In this document: one piece after another, positions 53,693-64,000 of the stretch
How the letters are laid out: each line of letters begins with the position of its first letter
Numbering within the stretch: the stretch's first letter is position 1
DNA from: Paraconiothyrium sp. Pb-2020
Lineage: Eukaryota > Ascomycota > Dothideomycetes > Pleosporales > Didymosphaeriaceae
Direction: 5' to 3'
NCBI GenBank assembly: GCA_022419385.1
Contig: JAJUBI010000001.1
Location: 4,898,001 to 4,962,000, forward strand
Length of the DNA: 64,000 nucleotides
Notes under the pieces: generated by a model
What the model was told of the DNA's origin: nothing
Databases searched by the model: none
Seen by the model: the letters and a program-made list of their open reading frames with translations, nothing else
Translations under genes and position numbers: made by a program

Positions 53693-55344
53693 ATAATGTT
53701 TTTCTGAACAGCGCATAACTCGCTCAATCTACTTTCATGGTGCAGAATATCAACATGAAATACCACGCGTTCGTAAAGGAATCATAGCCTAGTCCCTCGT
53801 GTGGGTACAAGCAACAGGTAAATCAAGATTATCGCCCTACCACAGTCCCATCCGGTCGTGGGAAGAAAATCCCGCATAATTCCTATCATACCACCGCGCA
53901 CAATAATCATCCGTAAGTGTATCATCTTGGAACGAGGAGAACGGGTTCTCGTCATGTTTACTCAGTCAACTCGCCCATGAACATGTTTTGGTGTAGACAA
54001 TCTTATTCAGCTGTTGCCCGGATGCGCTGGAGGAATAGTATTTCTGCCCCACGAGGCTGCATGCACAATGTGAGCTGCTTTCCCCTCCCCTTCCGTCCTT
54101 CTTCCTGCATCGCGAGGATTATGATAACATTTGATTGAAGAGGCCATAAGAGACCACATAAGACGTCATCACGATGAGTAGAATGGTAAGCGACACCAAC
54201 GTGAGTATGATGCCTAACATAGAAAGGGAAAGCGCTTACGAATCAACTTCAGCCTTACACGAAGAAAGATAGCGCGATTCTTGGCTTTGTCGCGTATGTG
54301 TGGATATCAAGAGAAGATGTATGGAGAAATGGGCCATCCGGAAATAGATCGGCTTCGTAAGATCGGCTCTAGCTGGATGTCCTTCGTGTTGCTTGTCGCC
54401 GTTCAATCGACTTGTGATGGTACCACCGCAATGTTGGGATGGATGGTATGAAGGCATTAAACCTGACGAATCGAAGGAAGTATATAAATGATAGTGCCCA
54501 CTTTCAAGAGAGTCTCCGGGGTCCACATGCCCCACGGATAAGAGCTTCACCAAAGTAGTAGAATCACAGGTACCCAACATCTGGGAAGGTACTCGTGGGT
54601 AAAAGGGCCCGCTTCTCAATGGCGAGATTGTATTCATGAGTGCGGCAGGTTTCCAACGACCGGCGGTTCCCTGCTTCGCCATGTGTAATGTTTCGGTGCA
54701 TGAAGCCCAATAATCGTCTATACGGACAGGTGAGTTTCTGGCAATTGCATGCTGCTGATAGGATGGACGAATCTAAGCTACGACTGATGGACATCGTCGT
54801 GATCCAGCTCACTATCCGCGCTATGCACACCAAAACCCCAAGTCAGAGGCTTTAGGATATATCCGCTGTGATTCAAGATCTCTCAGAATAAACTGGCCAA
54901 CTGTACTGTTTTCCAGGAGTTGTTTTCGCGCTTGCTCTACAATGTAATCCAAATGAAAAGCAAGAGTGCATGCTCTTCAGGTGTACTCGGGAAGAAAAAA
55001 CACCGACCGGATACCAATGTCCCTCAAATTTCACTTAGGAGGACGTTTTCGACGTTGTCTTCGTCCTACTTGCCATGAGTACCCGCACTTGCGGCCCCCA
55101 CAAACGCATTGGTGTAATCCTAGGTAACGGGATGATGACGGCTTCCAGCGAACTCTTGCACTGATTAGGCAGGTCGATCAAACAATTAGCCAATCAGAGT
55201 GGCATGGCCGGCCAAAGGCCGATCCTCTGCGCTTCTCGAAGCATCAGCATCTCCATGCGACCTCAGATTAGGTACCTTGCAACCTCAGGACTGTGAAATA
55301 CTTAGCATAACATGGTCCGAACATTGAACCTCGCACAAACAACC
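53693..55344. other. Long gene-free spacer
   Basis: About 1.65 kb with only short opposing frames. No recognisable gene, repeat or RNA. It includes the upstream region of the PAF-acetylhydrolase-like gene. Confidence 0.3.
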
Positions 55345-56529
55345 ATGAAATTGCCCAAGCTATTCGCATCTCTGCTTCCACTTTGCCTCTCGGCAGCAGC
55401 AACGCGCCTTTCCGTCCCCTCCGGCCCCTACAACGTCGGCTTCACCCAGCATATCTTCAACCACACCACACCCAACGATCCTACCCCTGGCCCGGGTAAC
55501 ATCTTCCTGACCTCGATTTACTACCCCACGCGCTCGACCCCTTTACCCAACACCAGCGTCCCCTACTTCGACCCCACTTCTGCTGTTATTTGGGGCGACG
55601 TCTTCAACATCTTAGCCTCTGATCTAATGTCCCTTGAGACCACGCTGCAATGGCAAGCCCCACTCCTATCCGAGGAAGAAGACATTGAAAAGGTCAAAAG
55701 CTGGCCAACCCTCGTCTTCAGCCCTGGTGGCGGCATGAACGCCGGATACTTTACATCCCTACTGAGCGACATCGCGTCACGAGGCTATACAGTTCTCTCG
55801 GTAGACCACCCAGGCGAGGCACCGTACCTCCAGCTCCCATATGGCAACCCCGGCGTGGTAGGCTGGGATATATACATGCCGTACACTGACAGCTTGATCG
55901 TGGAGATGTACGAGTACCGCCGTGCGGAGGTGCTGGCTTTGCTCGGGCCAGATGGCTTCCCTGCGTTGGTGGAGTTGTATGGTGCGTATTTCAATACGCA
56001 GGAATTCGGCGCATTCGGACATAGTATCGGTGCGGCGACGGCGACGGGTGCCATGGATCGGCTTGACAGCATCGTTGCGGGGTTCAATATCGACGGCGGA
56101 TTATTCGGGGATAGCGTCAATGCCAGTATGATCGGGCGGCCGTACTTCATGACGATGAATCCGAATCACTTTGCGTCGGACCCTGATACGTGGATTCCTT
56201 TCACAGAGAGGTATGCGAACGAGTCGAAGAAGGAAGGCGGGTGGCTAGATTGGACGACTGTGGAGGGCAGTGCGCATTTGGCTTTTAGTGATATCTCGCT
56301 TTGGGTCGAGTTGTTGCCGAAGATTGAGAATGCGACGGAGAAGGTGAACCTGGGCAACGTGACGGGGACGAGGATGGATGAGATTCTGAAGAAGTATGTT
56401 GGGTCTTTCTGGGAGTGGGTTAGTTGTGGGCAGTATGATGAGAAGTTGTTGGATGGGGAGGACGAGGCGTGGCCGGAGGTTGTGTTCAATGCGAAGATAA
56501 GGTCGAATGAGCATGGGACGGAAGTGTAG
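55345..56529 (+). CDS. Secreted PAF-acetylhydrolase-like alpha/beta hydrolase
   Basis: A single exon of 394 codons from the ATG at 55345, which gives a signal peptide (MKLPKLFASLLPLCLSAAA); the ATG at 55312 would add 11 residues before it. The fold is an alpha/beta hydrolase: IFLTSIYYPT, WPTLVFSPGGGMNAGYF (oxyanion region), GYTVLSVDHPGEAP, FGHSIGAATATGAM with the GxSxG nucleophile serine, GFNIDGGLFG with a likely catalytic aspartate, and GSAHLAFSD with the histidine. Several N-glycosylation sites fit secretion. The family (PAF acetylhydrolase, plasma/isoform II) cleaves short-chain sn-2 acyl groups; fungal members act on unknown extracellular lipids or esters. Confidence 0.85.
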   Translation: MKLPKLFASLLPLCLSAAATRLSVPSGPYNVGFTQHIFNHTTPNDPTPGPGNIFLTSIYYPTRSTPLPNTSVPYFDPTSAVIWGDVFNILASDLMSLETTLQWQAPLLSEEEDIEKVKSWPTLVFSPGGGMNAGYFTSLLSDIASRGYTVLSVDHPGEAPYLQLPYGNPGVVGWDIYMPYTDSLIVEMYEYRRAEVLALLGPDGFPALVELYGAYFNTQEFGAFGHSIGAATATGAMDRLDSIVAGFNIDGGLFGDSVNASMIGRPYFMTMNPNHFASDPDTWIPFTERYANESKKEGGWLDWTTVEGSAHLAFSDISLWVELLPKIENATEKVNLGNVTGTRMDEILKKYVGSFWEWVSCGQYDEKLLDGEDEAWPEVVFNAKIRSNEHGTEV

Positions 56530-56622
56530 GATCTTAGAGATGGTCACGCATGAATGAGCATAGGCATTTAGAGAATGTTTTGTGTAGATTTTGTTACATT
56601 GAATCCCCCTCAACGTGCGCAT

Positions 56623-57088
56623 TTACCATCCGCGGCGCTCGAAGTGCTGGGGTTGACCGTACTGATTGGGGTCATACTGATCCGCGCCCTGGTTCTCGAC
56701 GTAGTGCTCGTCGTACATGCGTTCGGCGTTCTCTTTGGCCTGGCGCTTGGCCTTCTCCTTGTCGAACCAGTCCTCGCCCTTGGTCTCGGCGAGCTTGTCG
56801 ACCTCGGCACCCTACAGAACGTCAGCAAGCTGAAGGCAGGATTGGAGCTTGTATTGATCTGAAGAATGAGAAAGAGCTTACAGCGAAACCAGCGAGTAGC
56901 TCCTTGGCGAACTGGTGAGACACGGGCTTGCCCTCCTTACGCTGGTGGTCCTCGAAGGCTTTGAAGCCAGCGAAAGCGGCACCGCCAGCGACAAGTTCGT
57001 GGCCGAAGGAGGACTTGTTCTCTTCGAAGTTATCGTTCTGGTAGACCTGGTCGTAGGCCTGCTCGGAGTCTCCCCAACCGAAAGGCAT
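56623..57088 (-). CDS. CipC-like (DUF3759) small protein
   Basis: Two exons, 57088-56882 and 56811-56623, join in phase to 131 residues. The pattern of the concanamycin-induced protein C family is clear: MPFGWGDSEQAYDQVYQND, FGHELVAGGAAFAGFKAFE, EGKPVSHQFAKELLAGFAG, AEVDKLAETKGEDWFDKEKA and a Tyr/Gln-rich tail. CipC-like proteins are abundant, small, stress- or host-induced cytosolic proteins in ascomycetes, without a known biochemical activity. The intron of about 70 nt is at the conserved site after LLAGFA. It is divergent from the thioesterase-like gene, 850 bp apart. Confidence 0.92.
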
Positions 57089-57938
57089 GTTGGCGGTGTG
57101 TAGTGTGTGGGTAGAGCTCAGTGTAGAAGCAAGGGAAGCTCGATCTGCCGGAGATCAAGAAAAGACGTTCGAATGTGTGGTAAAGTAGCTTGAAGAGTGA
57201 GGAAAGTTGCAACGGCAGCTACACGCTTAAATAACGCCCACAGAGCTGCAGTGGCCCACGACCCAGGGACAAGACGCAAGCCGAGATTCGTCACCGGCGG
57301 CCCATAAGCAAGCTGCTCGCCCAATTGATGCTCCTCTGCCCCTCATCCGTACCCTGTCCAGCTGGCAAGGGCTTCGCTGAGCCACAACTAACGATGCCGC
57401 CCCAGAATGAGTGCATAAAGCCACATCATGGACCCGGGGGGTGTTTGGCGGACATCAAGGGGCCATTACGCAGTGGTGGGCCGTCCTGGGCTTGCAATTG
57501 GTGGCGGTGCCGGTCAATCCGTTGTTTTGGCCTCGCATAGATGCAGGGCGGATGTTCGGCCACGGCCTGGGTGGACAGCAGGCGTCCGGACGCATACGCA
57601 ATCCGGTCGAGCTAGGGTCTCGCGCGAAGCTTTGGCAAGCACCCTTGGCAAAGCTTATCTGCAGCGGCCGTCCCCTTCTCGCTGCTGCGATGGCTGGCGA
57701 GGAGCAGCTTCGTCGACAGGCAGTGGTTGCGATAGAATGCTCCGCCGTGTCCTTTTCCGACAACGAGAAAAGGCGAAGGTCGACCGCTCCTGCCTCCCCA
57801 AAGATGGTGCCTGCCGTCAAGCTTCGCTTGCGCTTCTTGGCGTAGATCATCATTGCCATACAGCTCCCCACCAAGGATCCGCAGCCTCACCCCACTGCCA
57901 TCCGTCATGTCTACCCGCCCATTACAACCCGCGTCACA
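57089..57938. promoter_or_regulatory. Divergent promoter region, CipC-like / thioesterase-like
   Basis: 850 bp between two divergent genes. Overlapping open frames in all directions from 57411 to 57967 reflect high GC content; none has recognisable content. Confidence 0.35.
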
Positions 57939-58715
57939 ATGCCTGGCCGCCTTCCCACCGAGGCTGACTTCCCGCCCTCCGTGACGCTTAGCATCACACC
58001 TCGTACGCCTCATCCCATTTACCCTTCTGACCCACAGCTGACAAGCACAGCGCCCATATCCCAACCCCCCACGAACGTGCTCGTCCTCCTCCACGGCCTC
58101 GGCGATACCCACGACCCCTTTACAAAACTAGGCACACAGCTCAGCTTACCCGAGACAGCATGCATCTCCATCCGCGCGCCGAAGCCGCTCCCCTTCGACC
58201 TCGACGGCTTCCACTGGGGCGACGACATGGTATTTGATCAGCACACGGGCGAGATGGACATGGACACCGGGTTCAAAGAGTCTACACAGATACTCGAGAA
58301 AGCAATAAAAACGGGCTTGATCGCGAAATGCGGCTACACCGCACGCGAAATCATTCTGTTTGGCTTCGCGCAGGGCGGCATGGTGGCGCTACAAGTCGCT
58401 GCCTCGCTCGACGAGGAATTAGGCGGCGTAGTCAGTGTTGGAGGCGGGCTCTCGCTTTCTGCGCCGCTTAATGCGGTTGGGAAGAAGAACAGGACGCCTG
58501 TGCTTGTGTGCAAGGCGAGCCAGGCGTCCAAGGTGACGGATGGCGCCATCAGGAGGCTGCAGGATACATTCGAGTTCACAGAGGTAAAAGAGTGGAAGAG
58601 GAACGGGGACGGCATGATGAGAAATAGGGAGGAGATGGTGCCGATGATGCAATTCTTCGCGAGGAGGCTGAGGAGTAGGAGAGGCGTACCTGAGGGCAGC
58701 GTGGAACTGACTTGA
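57939..58715 (+). CDS. Acyl-protein thioesterase/carboxylesterase-like protein lacking the nucleophile serine
   Basis: A single exon of 258 codons. The fold is that of the phospholipase/carboxylesterase (APT) family: TNVLVLLHGLGDTHDPF, ISIRAPKPLPFDLDGFHWGD, and IILFGFAQGGMVALQVAASL. At the nucleophile elbow, where active enzymes have GFSQGG, the sequence is GFAQGG, so the catalytic serine is an alanine. The usual C-terminal Asp and His residues are also not evident (VLVCKASQASKVTD, then no clear GH). The protein is therefore probably not a serine esterase by the normal mechanism. Some fungal relatives have glycine here, so this may be a conserved non-enzymatic branch. The N-terminal region starts MPGRLPTEADFPPS. 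Confidence 0.8.
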   Translation: MPGRLPTEADFPPSVTLSITPRTPHPIYPSDPQLTSTAPISQPPTNVLVLLHGLGDTHDPFTKLGTQLSLPETACISIRAPKPLPFDLDGFHWGDDMVFDQHTGEMDMDTGFKESTQILEKAIKTGLIAKCGYTAREIILFGFAQGGMVALQVAASLDEELGGVVSVGGGLSLSAPLNAVGKKNRTPVLVCKASQASKVTDGAIRRLQDTFEFTEVKEWKRNGDGMMRNREEMVPMMQFFARRLRSRRGVPEGSVELT

Positions 58716-59029
58716 CCAACGGGTAAATAGCTTGGAGATCCGTCAGTGTGCCATTCTGAAGCAGTACGACGATGATAGTCCTGCGGGGATACAGCCTCAG
58801 ATGAGCCGCACTCATCGACCGTCAGCCGATTCCACTATCTCTCCGAGGCATGAATGGACTTAACAGGTGCGTTGCTCCTGTACTCGGCGATGTACCGGTA
58901 CCACATTGGCTGTTGAGCACTACCTCTCTTGTTGTACGACTACCTGAACTGTGGGAGACCACCCGTAGCACAATTACCACGTTTTATAGTTTCGTTTCAT
59001 AGACCATGATGCTCAGGACACCATATTAC
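58716..59029. other. Spacer between convergent genes
   Basis: 314 bp between the ends of the thioesterase-like gene and SYG1; nothing recognisable. Confidence 0.3.
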
Positions 59030-62000
59030 TCAAGTCGCTGGCCCTGCCCTCCCAACCTCAACCTCCTTCCGTACTCTCTCAATGTCCCGCTCACTTTCCT
59101 TGTCGCTCGTCTCCTCACTATGCTCCTCCCCATCCTCGTCCTCATCATCGTCGCTATCATCGTCCTTCGTCGCGCTCTCCCCCAACTCAGGTTTCTTCTT
59201 CTTCTCAAAGTCCTGATTGTGCGCCGTCCTAAGCGCTGTGCCCATGCGCTGCAAACCGCGTGCCATGGGACTAGGATGCTGCTGGTCTGCACCGAAAGAC
59301 GCGTGGCGACGACGCGTGGATGTGCGGTTGAGGTCGGCACCAGAAGTATAGGGCGCCGTAGGAGCTGTGCTTGTCCGGCTGATGTGTGGGGATAATGGTT
59401 GTTCTTCGTCGACGCGCCCGTCGTAGTCTTGAGAAACACTGCCATCAACCTTGGGAGATGGAAGATCGTATGGTAGTGGGACATCGCGAGAAGCGCGGAA
59501 GTGGCCGACATTGGAGCAGTGCTCGTTCTCGACGCGAAACAGGGACCACATGCCTCTCCTGAAGACCTCTGAGGACGCTACGAAAAACGAAGTTATGGCC
59601 GAGTGCTGGAGTTGGAGCGGTATTACGGCGTAGAAGATCCAGTTGAAGCGCAGAATGGGGTCAATCACTACGGCGAGGTAGTACATCCACACTTTCTTAT
59701 AGCCGAGGGTCTGTCGGAGGAATGGGTGTTTAGCATTCGGGTCACCGAGACTCCAGTCGTAGTAGACATCCCAGAAACTCGTGTAAATAGAGTTGATGGT
59801 GGCAAAGGTGATGAACACAGCACGATGAGCAGTGGTTTTCTCGATGCGGTAAATGCTAAGTGTCATGTAGAAGATGATGGTTGCCATATACTTGCCCAGA
59901 TTGAGCAGATGTGGAAAGGCGTTTCCGGTATCGTGGTAACGACGGAAACATTGCACTGCTCGCCATATGCCAGGGAGTGTCGAGAAGAAGCCAAGCAATC
60001 GCGAATTTGATGAGTTGCATTGGGCTGGATCTTCCCAACGATGGGCGTAGAGGCAGAAGAATAGCTCGATGTTCTATAAGATCCGATTAGTATCAGATAT
60101 CTGGTTGTTGCACCCGTGTGACTTACGCCCATGCTGTAGGTCAGAGAGCAGAACATGTCGCCCATGTAAAAGTCTCTCCATTCTACCGGATACCAACCAG
60201 CGCATATCAACCGCCACTAGATCTAGCTTAGCGGACTTCAGGATCCTAAATAGGAGCGACTCACCATGGAAAATATCAGCCAGAATCTGCTCCTGTGGTA
60301 CAAGATCGGCAAAGGATTGAGTATGAAGATCGTCGCTAAGCCAAGAAGAATGACAGGGTAGTAGATGTACATAGAATCAGCCCCGTATTGACTGAAATTG
60401 AGCCACATGAAGAACCCCAACATGAAAAGAAAAAAAGACGGAAGCTAATTCGATTAGCAGGGGTAACTGATACAGGAGGGTATCGTACTTCAGCCAGCTG
60501 CCTCCAGTCCAAGTGGTGGCGGGTATCATACTCGAAAACGAAAGCGTAATTAATCTTACTCGTAAGCCAAACCCTGCAGTCCAGACAAAACAACATGAAC
60601 AAAAAGTTCATCAGGAAGTATCCCGCATATATCTGAGAGCGGTTAATTGCCGATTTCCAGCCAGTCGTGGAATACGCACCTGGAGAAGATAGCTGGTATT
60701 AGTTCTCATAGTTGTGTCATCAATATAGAGCAATTGAACGGCTTTAACGATCCCCTGGATCCCGAAGACTGCTCCTAGCCCCAACATGACTCCGTTTCGA
60801 AACGACTGTTCTGTATAGTCTCCAGCACGGGCAATTTTGATTCGGAGTTTTCCAACGGCTACTTTACGCTTGCCCTTCTCAAAGTATCTGGCGTAGAGGT
60901 CTTCCGTCGCTTGTATATGTCCTTCGATAACGTCGCTGTTAACGAACCAAGCCTTGTTCACCTTTTCCGTCATGTACCGTAAAGATGGCCGTGCATTAAC
61001 AGCCTTGTCGTACTTTTTGTTGATCTTACGGAAAGCGGTCCTGTTCAGTAACGCGTACGACTTCAGTAGTTCGAGACCTCTGTAGTACTCCTGCATCGCA
61101 ACCTTGAGCTTCCTCTTCGCGGTGTCGTACGAGACGTCCGTATCTGGGCGGCGAACATAATCGCGGCGATCTTCCAGTCGCATGGGTCCTAAGGATGGCG
61201 TGGCTAGGTCCTGCATCGCCTTGGTACTTTTTCCATACCTACCCGCTTGCACAGCTTGCAATGCAGACTCGAGAGGATTGGGCCAAGATCCACGTTGGGT
61301 CTTGTTCTTGTTGTTTGCGTTAGGTTTGTCCTCTTCGGAGCTCGACGGTTGACCGTTCATCAGAAGCATGCCGACCTCGCTATGCTTGGCCTGTTTTTGA
61401 GCTTTTGCCTTCATTTTGGAGGCCTGGTGGTTGATGAGATCCTCTAAGCGGCGGTCTCTCATCATGTGCAGCTGTTCTCGTAGTACAGCTAACCGAGCCG
61501 TGGCCTCGTCCTCCTTTTGCTTGTAGAATGTCTCGATCTTATCTAGCTCCTTATCCAGGAAGAGAAAGAATTCTGTCTGTCGAAGGTCCAGTTCACGGTA
61601 GGCTTCGAGCGGAACATCGCCGGGGCTAGATGGTGGGGGATCCTTGTGGCTCAGGGAGAATACGCGGCTGAGTAGCGGACGCGGCGCCTGTGTGACGGGC
61701 GAGGCCGGGTTTGAGTTCATGCGTTTAGGCGTGAAGATGCTCCTGTATCTTGCTGGCAAGGACTTGGTATGTTTGTGTGTCGGCAATCGCGTCTTTCCAA
61801 CCTCAAAAGCATTTGGTATTTCAAGCCCCCGATTTCCGTTGCTAATTCCCTCAGTAGGACCAAGATCCATGTCTGTGGCTCTGCTCTTCGGTGTGGAGGG
61901 TTCTGGCGGTGGTATGGATTTTGACGATACATCCTCTGGATCCAGAGCAGCTCCTGGAAGCTTCAAGGATGGTGGCGCCTTTGCTTTTCCACTAGCTTTC

Positions 62001-62541
62001 GGAGGGGATCCAATAATACTGCCGTATCGCGTCAACCCAGGAAACCTAGGGTCCTCCTGTGCGTTCAGCGGAGCTTCCTCATCTTTAGACACATTCACAG
62101 ACGGCGATGCCTTACTCCCGTTTCGCTGGACATCTCCGCTGGACAAGCTATTGCCGATCGCCAAAGCTCTCAAATCTCCGGGCTGTCTTTCGACAGTCGC
62201 GGTCTGACCATGGTTGCGATTGAGGAACGAATACTTGGGCGCGGTATCGTAGGGTGATGGCGTAAAACCGTTAGCACCACGGATACGTGCGCGAGGTGTC
62301 TGGTTCACGGTCCTGAGGGCGCGTTTGATTGCTTTGAGCTTCTTCTTTCCGAGCTTATACAATGTCAGACGAGGCAATCGACACTATCGTGATGGTGGAG
62401 GTGGGGGTCGTACTTTGTAGTCCAAATACTTAACGCGCCATTCAGGCACCAAATCGCGTTCCAGCTCCCTGGTTGTGTCAGAGATTTTCTATGCTCACGC
62501 GATTAGACTCGGGCAGATCGAGCATACTTTGCGAACTTCAT
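59030..62541 (-). CDS. SYG1: SYG1/XPR1 family phosphate exporter-like protein, SPX and EXS domains
   Basis: Seven exons, 62541-62528, 62468-62414, 62353-60680, 60632-60489, 60444-60265, 60216-60127 and 60073-59030, join in phase to 1066 residues. The first two exons give the SPX start MKFAKELERDLVPEWRVKYL, continuing KLGKKKLKAIKRAL. The SPX is split by a long disordered insertion (residues about 40-250) before FFLFLDKELDKIETFYKQKE and the core helices. The transmembrane and EXS region includes YAGYFLMNFLFMLFCLDCR, HLDWRQLAE, CAGWYPVEWRDFYMGDMFCS and ILRFNWIFYAVIP. The tail is acidic. XPR1 exports phosphate under control of inositol pyrophosphates bound at the SPX; the same is inferred. The 14-nt first exon is unusually small but is confirmed by the family N-terminus. 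Confidence 0.93.
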
Positions 62542-63693
62542 CTTGGGCTGCTCTAAGACATGCAAACACCAGGAGCGCGATTAACGAAGGGTGGATGGGG
62601 AAGAAGTCAAAGCACGGCCGCGAGGAGAGCCGAGACATGAGGAGGATCGGACCGAGATATGAACCGTTCTTCGGACAGTAATTTGTTGAATAGATGGTGG
62701 TCCTCGGTTTGACGTGAAGCTTGAGTGTTTCTGGTTCCAACTAGAGATGTCTCGGCGCACGTGCCACATTGCTCGCCCGGGCGGTAAAGTGTACCGATCT
62801 TGCGTCATTGCTACCTTCAGCCGACAGGAGCCCTGGAGTTCAGTCACAAAGTTGTTGACTAGCCCAATAATGGACAAGCCTCAACCCTTTCACAGTTTTA
62901 TGATTGCCCAGGTAATGATTGCCGTGCGCCCGCGGCTGGTCAAACACGTGACTGAAAAACTCCCAGGGCTCCTGTTGGCTGAAGGTACACAGGGCTCTAA
63001 CTTCTGAGAATATCCATGGATGGATTTGTATGGCTCACGTGAAAATCACGTGCTGATAGAGGTACCTACCTAGGTACCTAGGTACGAACACGAAAATCTT
63101 TATATTACTATAACTTTATCACTTTACTATATTAATCCATAAAATTCTAGAGTAAAGGAGGCCTTCTTAAGACTTTATATATGGTAAGCTTTTCTCCCTT
63201 ATAAGAGGGTAAAGTAGAAAAGCGAAAAGTAAGGGAGAGGGTAGTATAGAAGGTAGGTGATGTAGAGGCCAGGCTATCTATCTGATCTTTAATCCGATAG
63301 GAGTTAGCCTGAAACTACACAAATATTCTCATCGCCCTTTCTATCCTTACAATTTGCTCCAGGCAAAACGACACAGCATATGGCTTTCAGCCGCATCATC
63401 TTTTTCATAGACTACAAGGTACTCACCATACACAAATTGCGTTGGTCTACCTTACTGGACGGAGATGGACGCCTAGACTGGCTGCCCGGCATGGTTGGCA
63501 TCAGCATTTACGCAAGAGACGTTTTCACACAAAGCTGGGTGCGTCCCTTTGTCCCTTGGGAGGCTCATGCAACTAGAAAGCAAAGCTTCATAGTTGGACG
63601 TAAATATATTACCTACCTACCTACCTACCTTCCTTTACACCTCACCACGGTCCACATGTAATCAATCCATGAATGACATGAGATGTGTTACAT
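62542..63693. other. Upstream region of SYG1 and AT-rich stretch
   Basis: The first 500 bp are ordinary promoter-like sequence. From 63055 to about 63340 the DNA is AT-rich and gene-free, beginning with overlapping palindromes (ctacctaggtacctaggta). Another short repeat, (ctac)n, lies near 63610-63630. A small plus-strand frame at 63380-63661 has no recognisable content. Confidence 0.4.
63060..63085. repeat. Palindromic acctaggt repeats
   Basis: The sequence ggtacctacctaggtacctaggtac contains nested acctaggt palindromes at the border of an AT-rich block. Such motifs are frequent at relic-repeat borders in fungi; function unknown. Confidence 0.6.
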
Positions 63694-64000
63694 TCAGTAA
63701 ACACTAGGTAGCTGAGAAAGCCGTCCACCATCCGTCAATAGCGTCTCGCCGTTCAGATACGCCCCTGCCCGGCTCGCCAGGAACAATATCGTGCCCGCAA
63801 AGTCCTCCTCGCTCCCTGTCCTTTCCGCAGGAGCCAACGTAGGCTCTGCTTTGTACGCATCCGAAAACGCACCGTGTCCCTTGGCTTCTCCCAGCGGCTC
63901 CATGTCCTTGGTCTTCCCCTGAGTCATCTCCGACGGATACAGTCCAGGTGCGATGAGATTAGCGCGGATATGGAAGCCCTTTTGGCTGAAATATGTGGAC
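63694..64000 (-). CDS. Short-chain dehydrogenase/reductase, C-terminal part
   Basis: The frame is open at the right edge; only the last 101 codons are visible. FHIRANLIAPGLYPSEMT matches the conserved end of the SDR active-site region (usually IRVNxIAPG), and the final segment EEDFAGTILFLASRAGAYLNGETLLTDGG matches the C-terminal hallmark of classical SDRs. The Tyr-x3-Lys motif would lie just outside the window. The protein is an NAD(P)-dependent oxidoreductase of unknown substrate; the stop is at 63694. Confidence 0.9.
   Translation of the reverse strand, partial: STYFSQKGFHIRANLIAPGLYPSEMTQGKTKDMEPLGEAKGHGAFSDAYKAEPTLAPAERTGSEEDFAGTILFLASRAGAYLNGETLLTDGGRLSQLPSVY

Noticed and set aside
57411..57967. 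Three overlapping open frames of 140-180 codons upstream of the thioesterase-like gene
   Set aside because: They overlap in both strands in GC-rich promoter DNA and show no recognisable content.
1..64000. tRNA, rRNA, CRISPR array, intact transposon or polyketide/NRPS cluster
   Set aside because: None was seen on either strand: no B-box-like GGTTCGA context with a cloverleaf, no regular spacer array, no transposase or synthase domains.

Overview
This window is nuclear DNA from a filamentous ascomycete (Pezizomycotina), most likely a dothideomycete. Evidence: genes are interrupted by short GT-AG introns (mostly about 45-70 nt, several with a CTAAC-type branch site), there are no bacterial ribosome-binding sites or operons, and the gene set is typically fungal: DUF1996, GH11 xylanase, GH72 glucanosyltransferase with a GPI tail, a CipC-like protein, a questin-oxidase/AflY-like protein, UGO1, and SYG1/XPR1 with an SPX domain. 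The class is my inference from family content; no species call is possible.

Layout. 1-2.4 kb: the 3' end of a secreted HExxH protein, an AT-rich relic stretch and a CorA-like fragment. 2.5-16.8 kb: mostly housekeeping genes, namely a very large Telo_bind (POT1/Cdc13-like) protein, a sulfite oxidase-type molybdoenzyme, an F-box-like protein, SEN2, a mitochondrial scramblase and UBC7. 18.3-30 kb: an accessory, secretome-rich stretch with a DUF1996 protein, a damaged DEDDh-exonuclease-like gene, a GH11 xylanase and a 950-residue secreted repeat protein, separated by long gene-poor spacers. 31-36.7 kb: SRP54 and RRP15 (divergent), then YAH1 and UGO1 (divergent). 38-50.8 kb: an aldo-keto reductase, a questin-oxidase-like gene, SGT1, a secreted non-catalytic pepsin-like protein, a GH72 enzyme, a METTL25-like methyltransferase and TLG1. 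51.7-63 kb: a four-helix membrane protein, a PAF-acetylhydrolase-like enzyme, a CipC-like protein, a thioesterase-like protein lacking the nucleophile serine, and SYG1. The right edge cuts a short-chain dehydrogenase.

The most striking signal is that several genes whose coding content is clearly recognisable have broken reading frames: UGO1 (about nine frame changes), SEN2 (three), the questin-oxidase-like gene (one) and the exonuclease-like gene (one in-frame TAG plus one frame change). Most other genes in the window read cleanly. Either these copies are decaying, as would be expected if a second intact copy exists in a duplicated genome, or the assembly carries local indels. Several gene pairs are divergent and share short intergenic promoters (SRP54/RRP15, YAH1/UGO1, METTL25-like/TLG1). 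No tRNA, rRNA, CRISPR array or intact transposon was seen.
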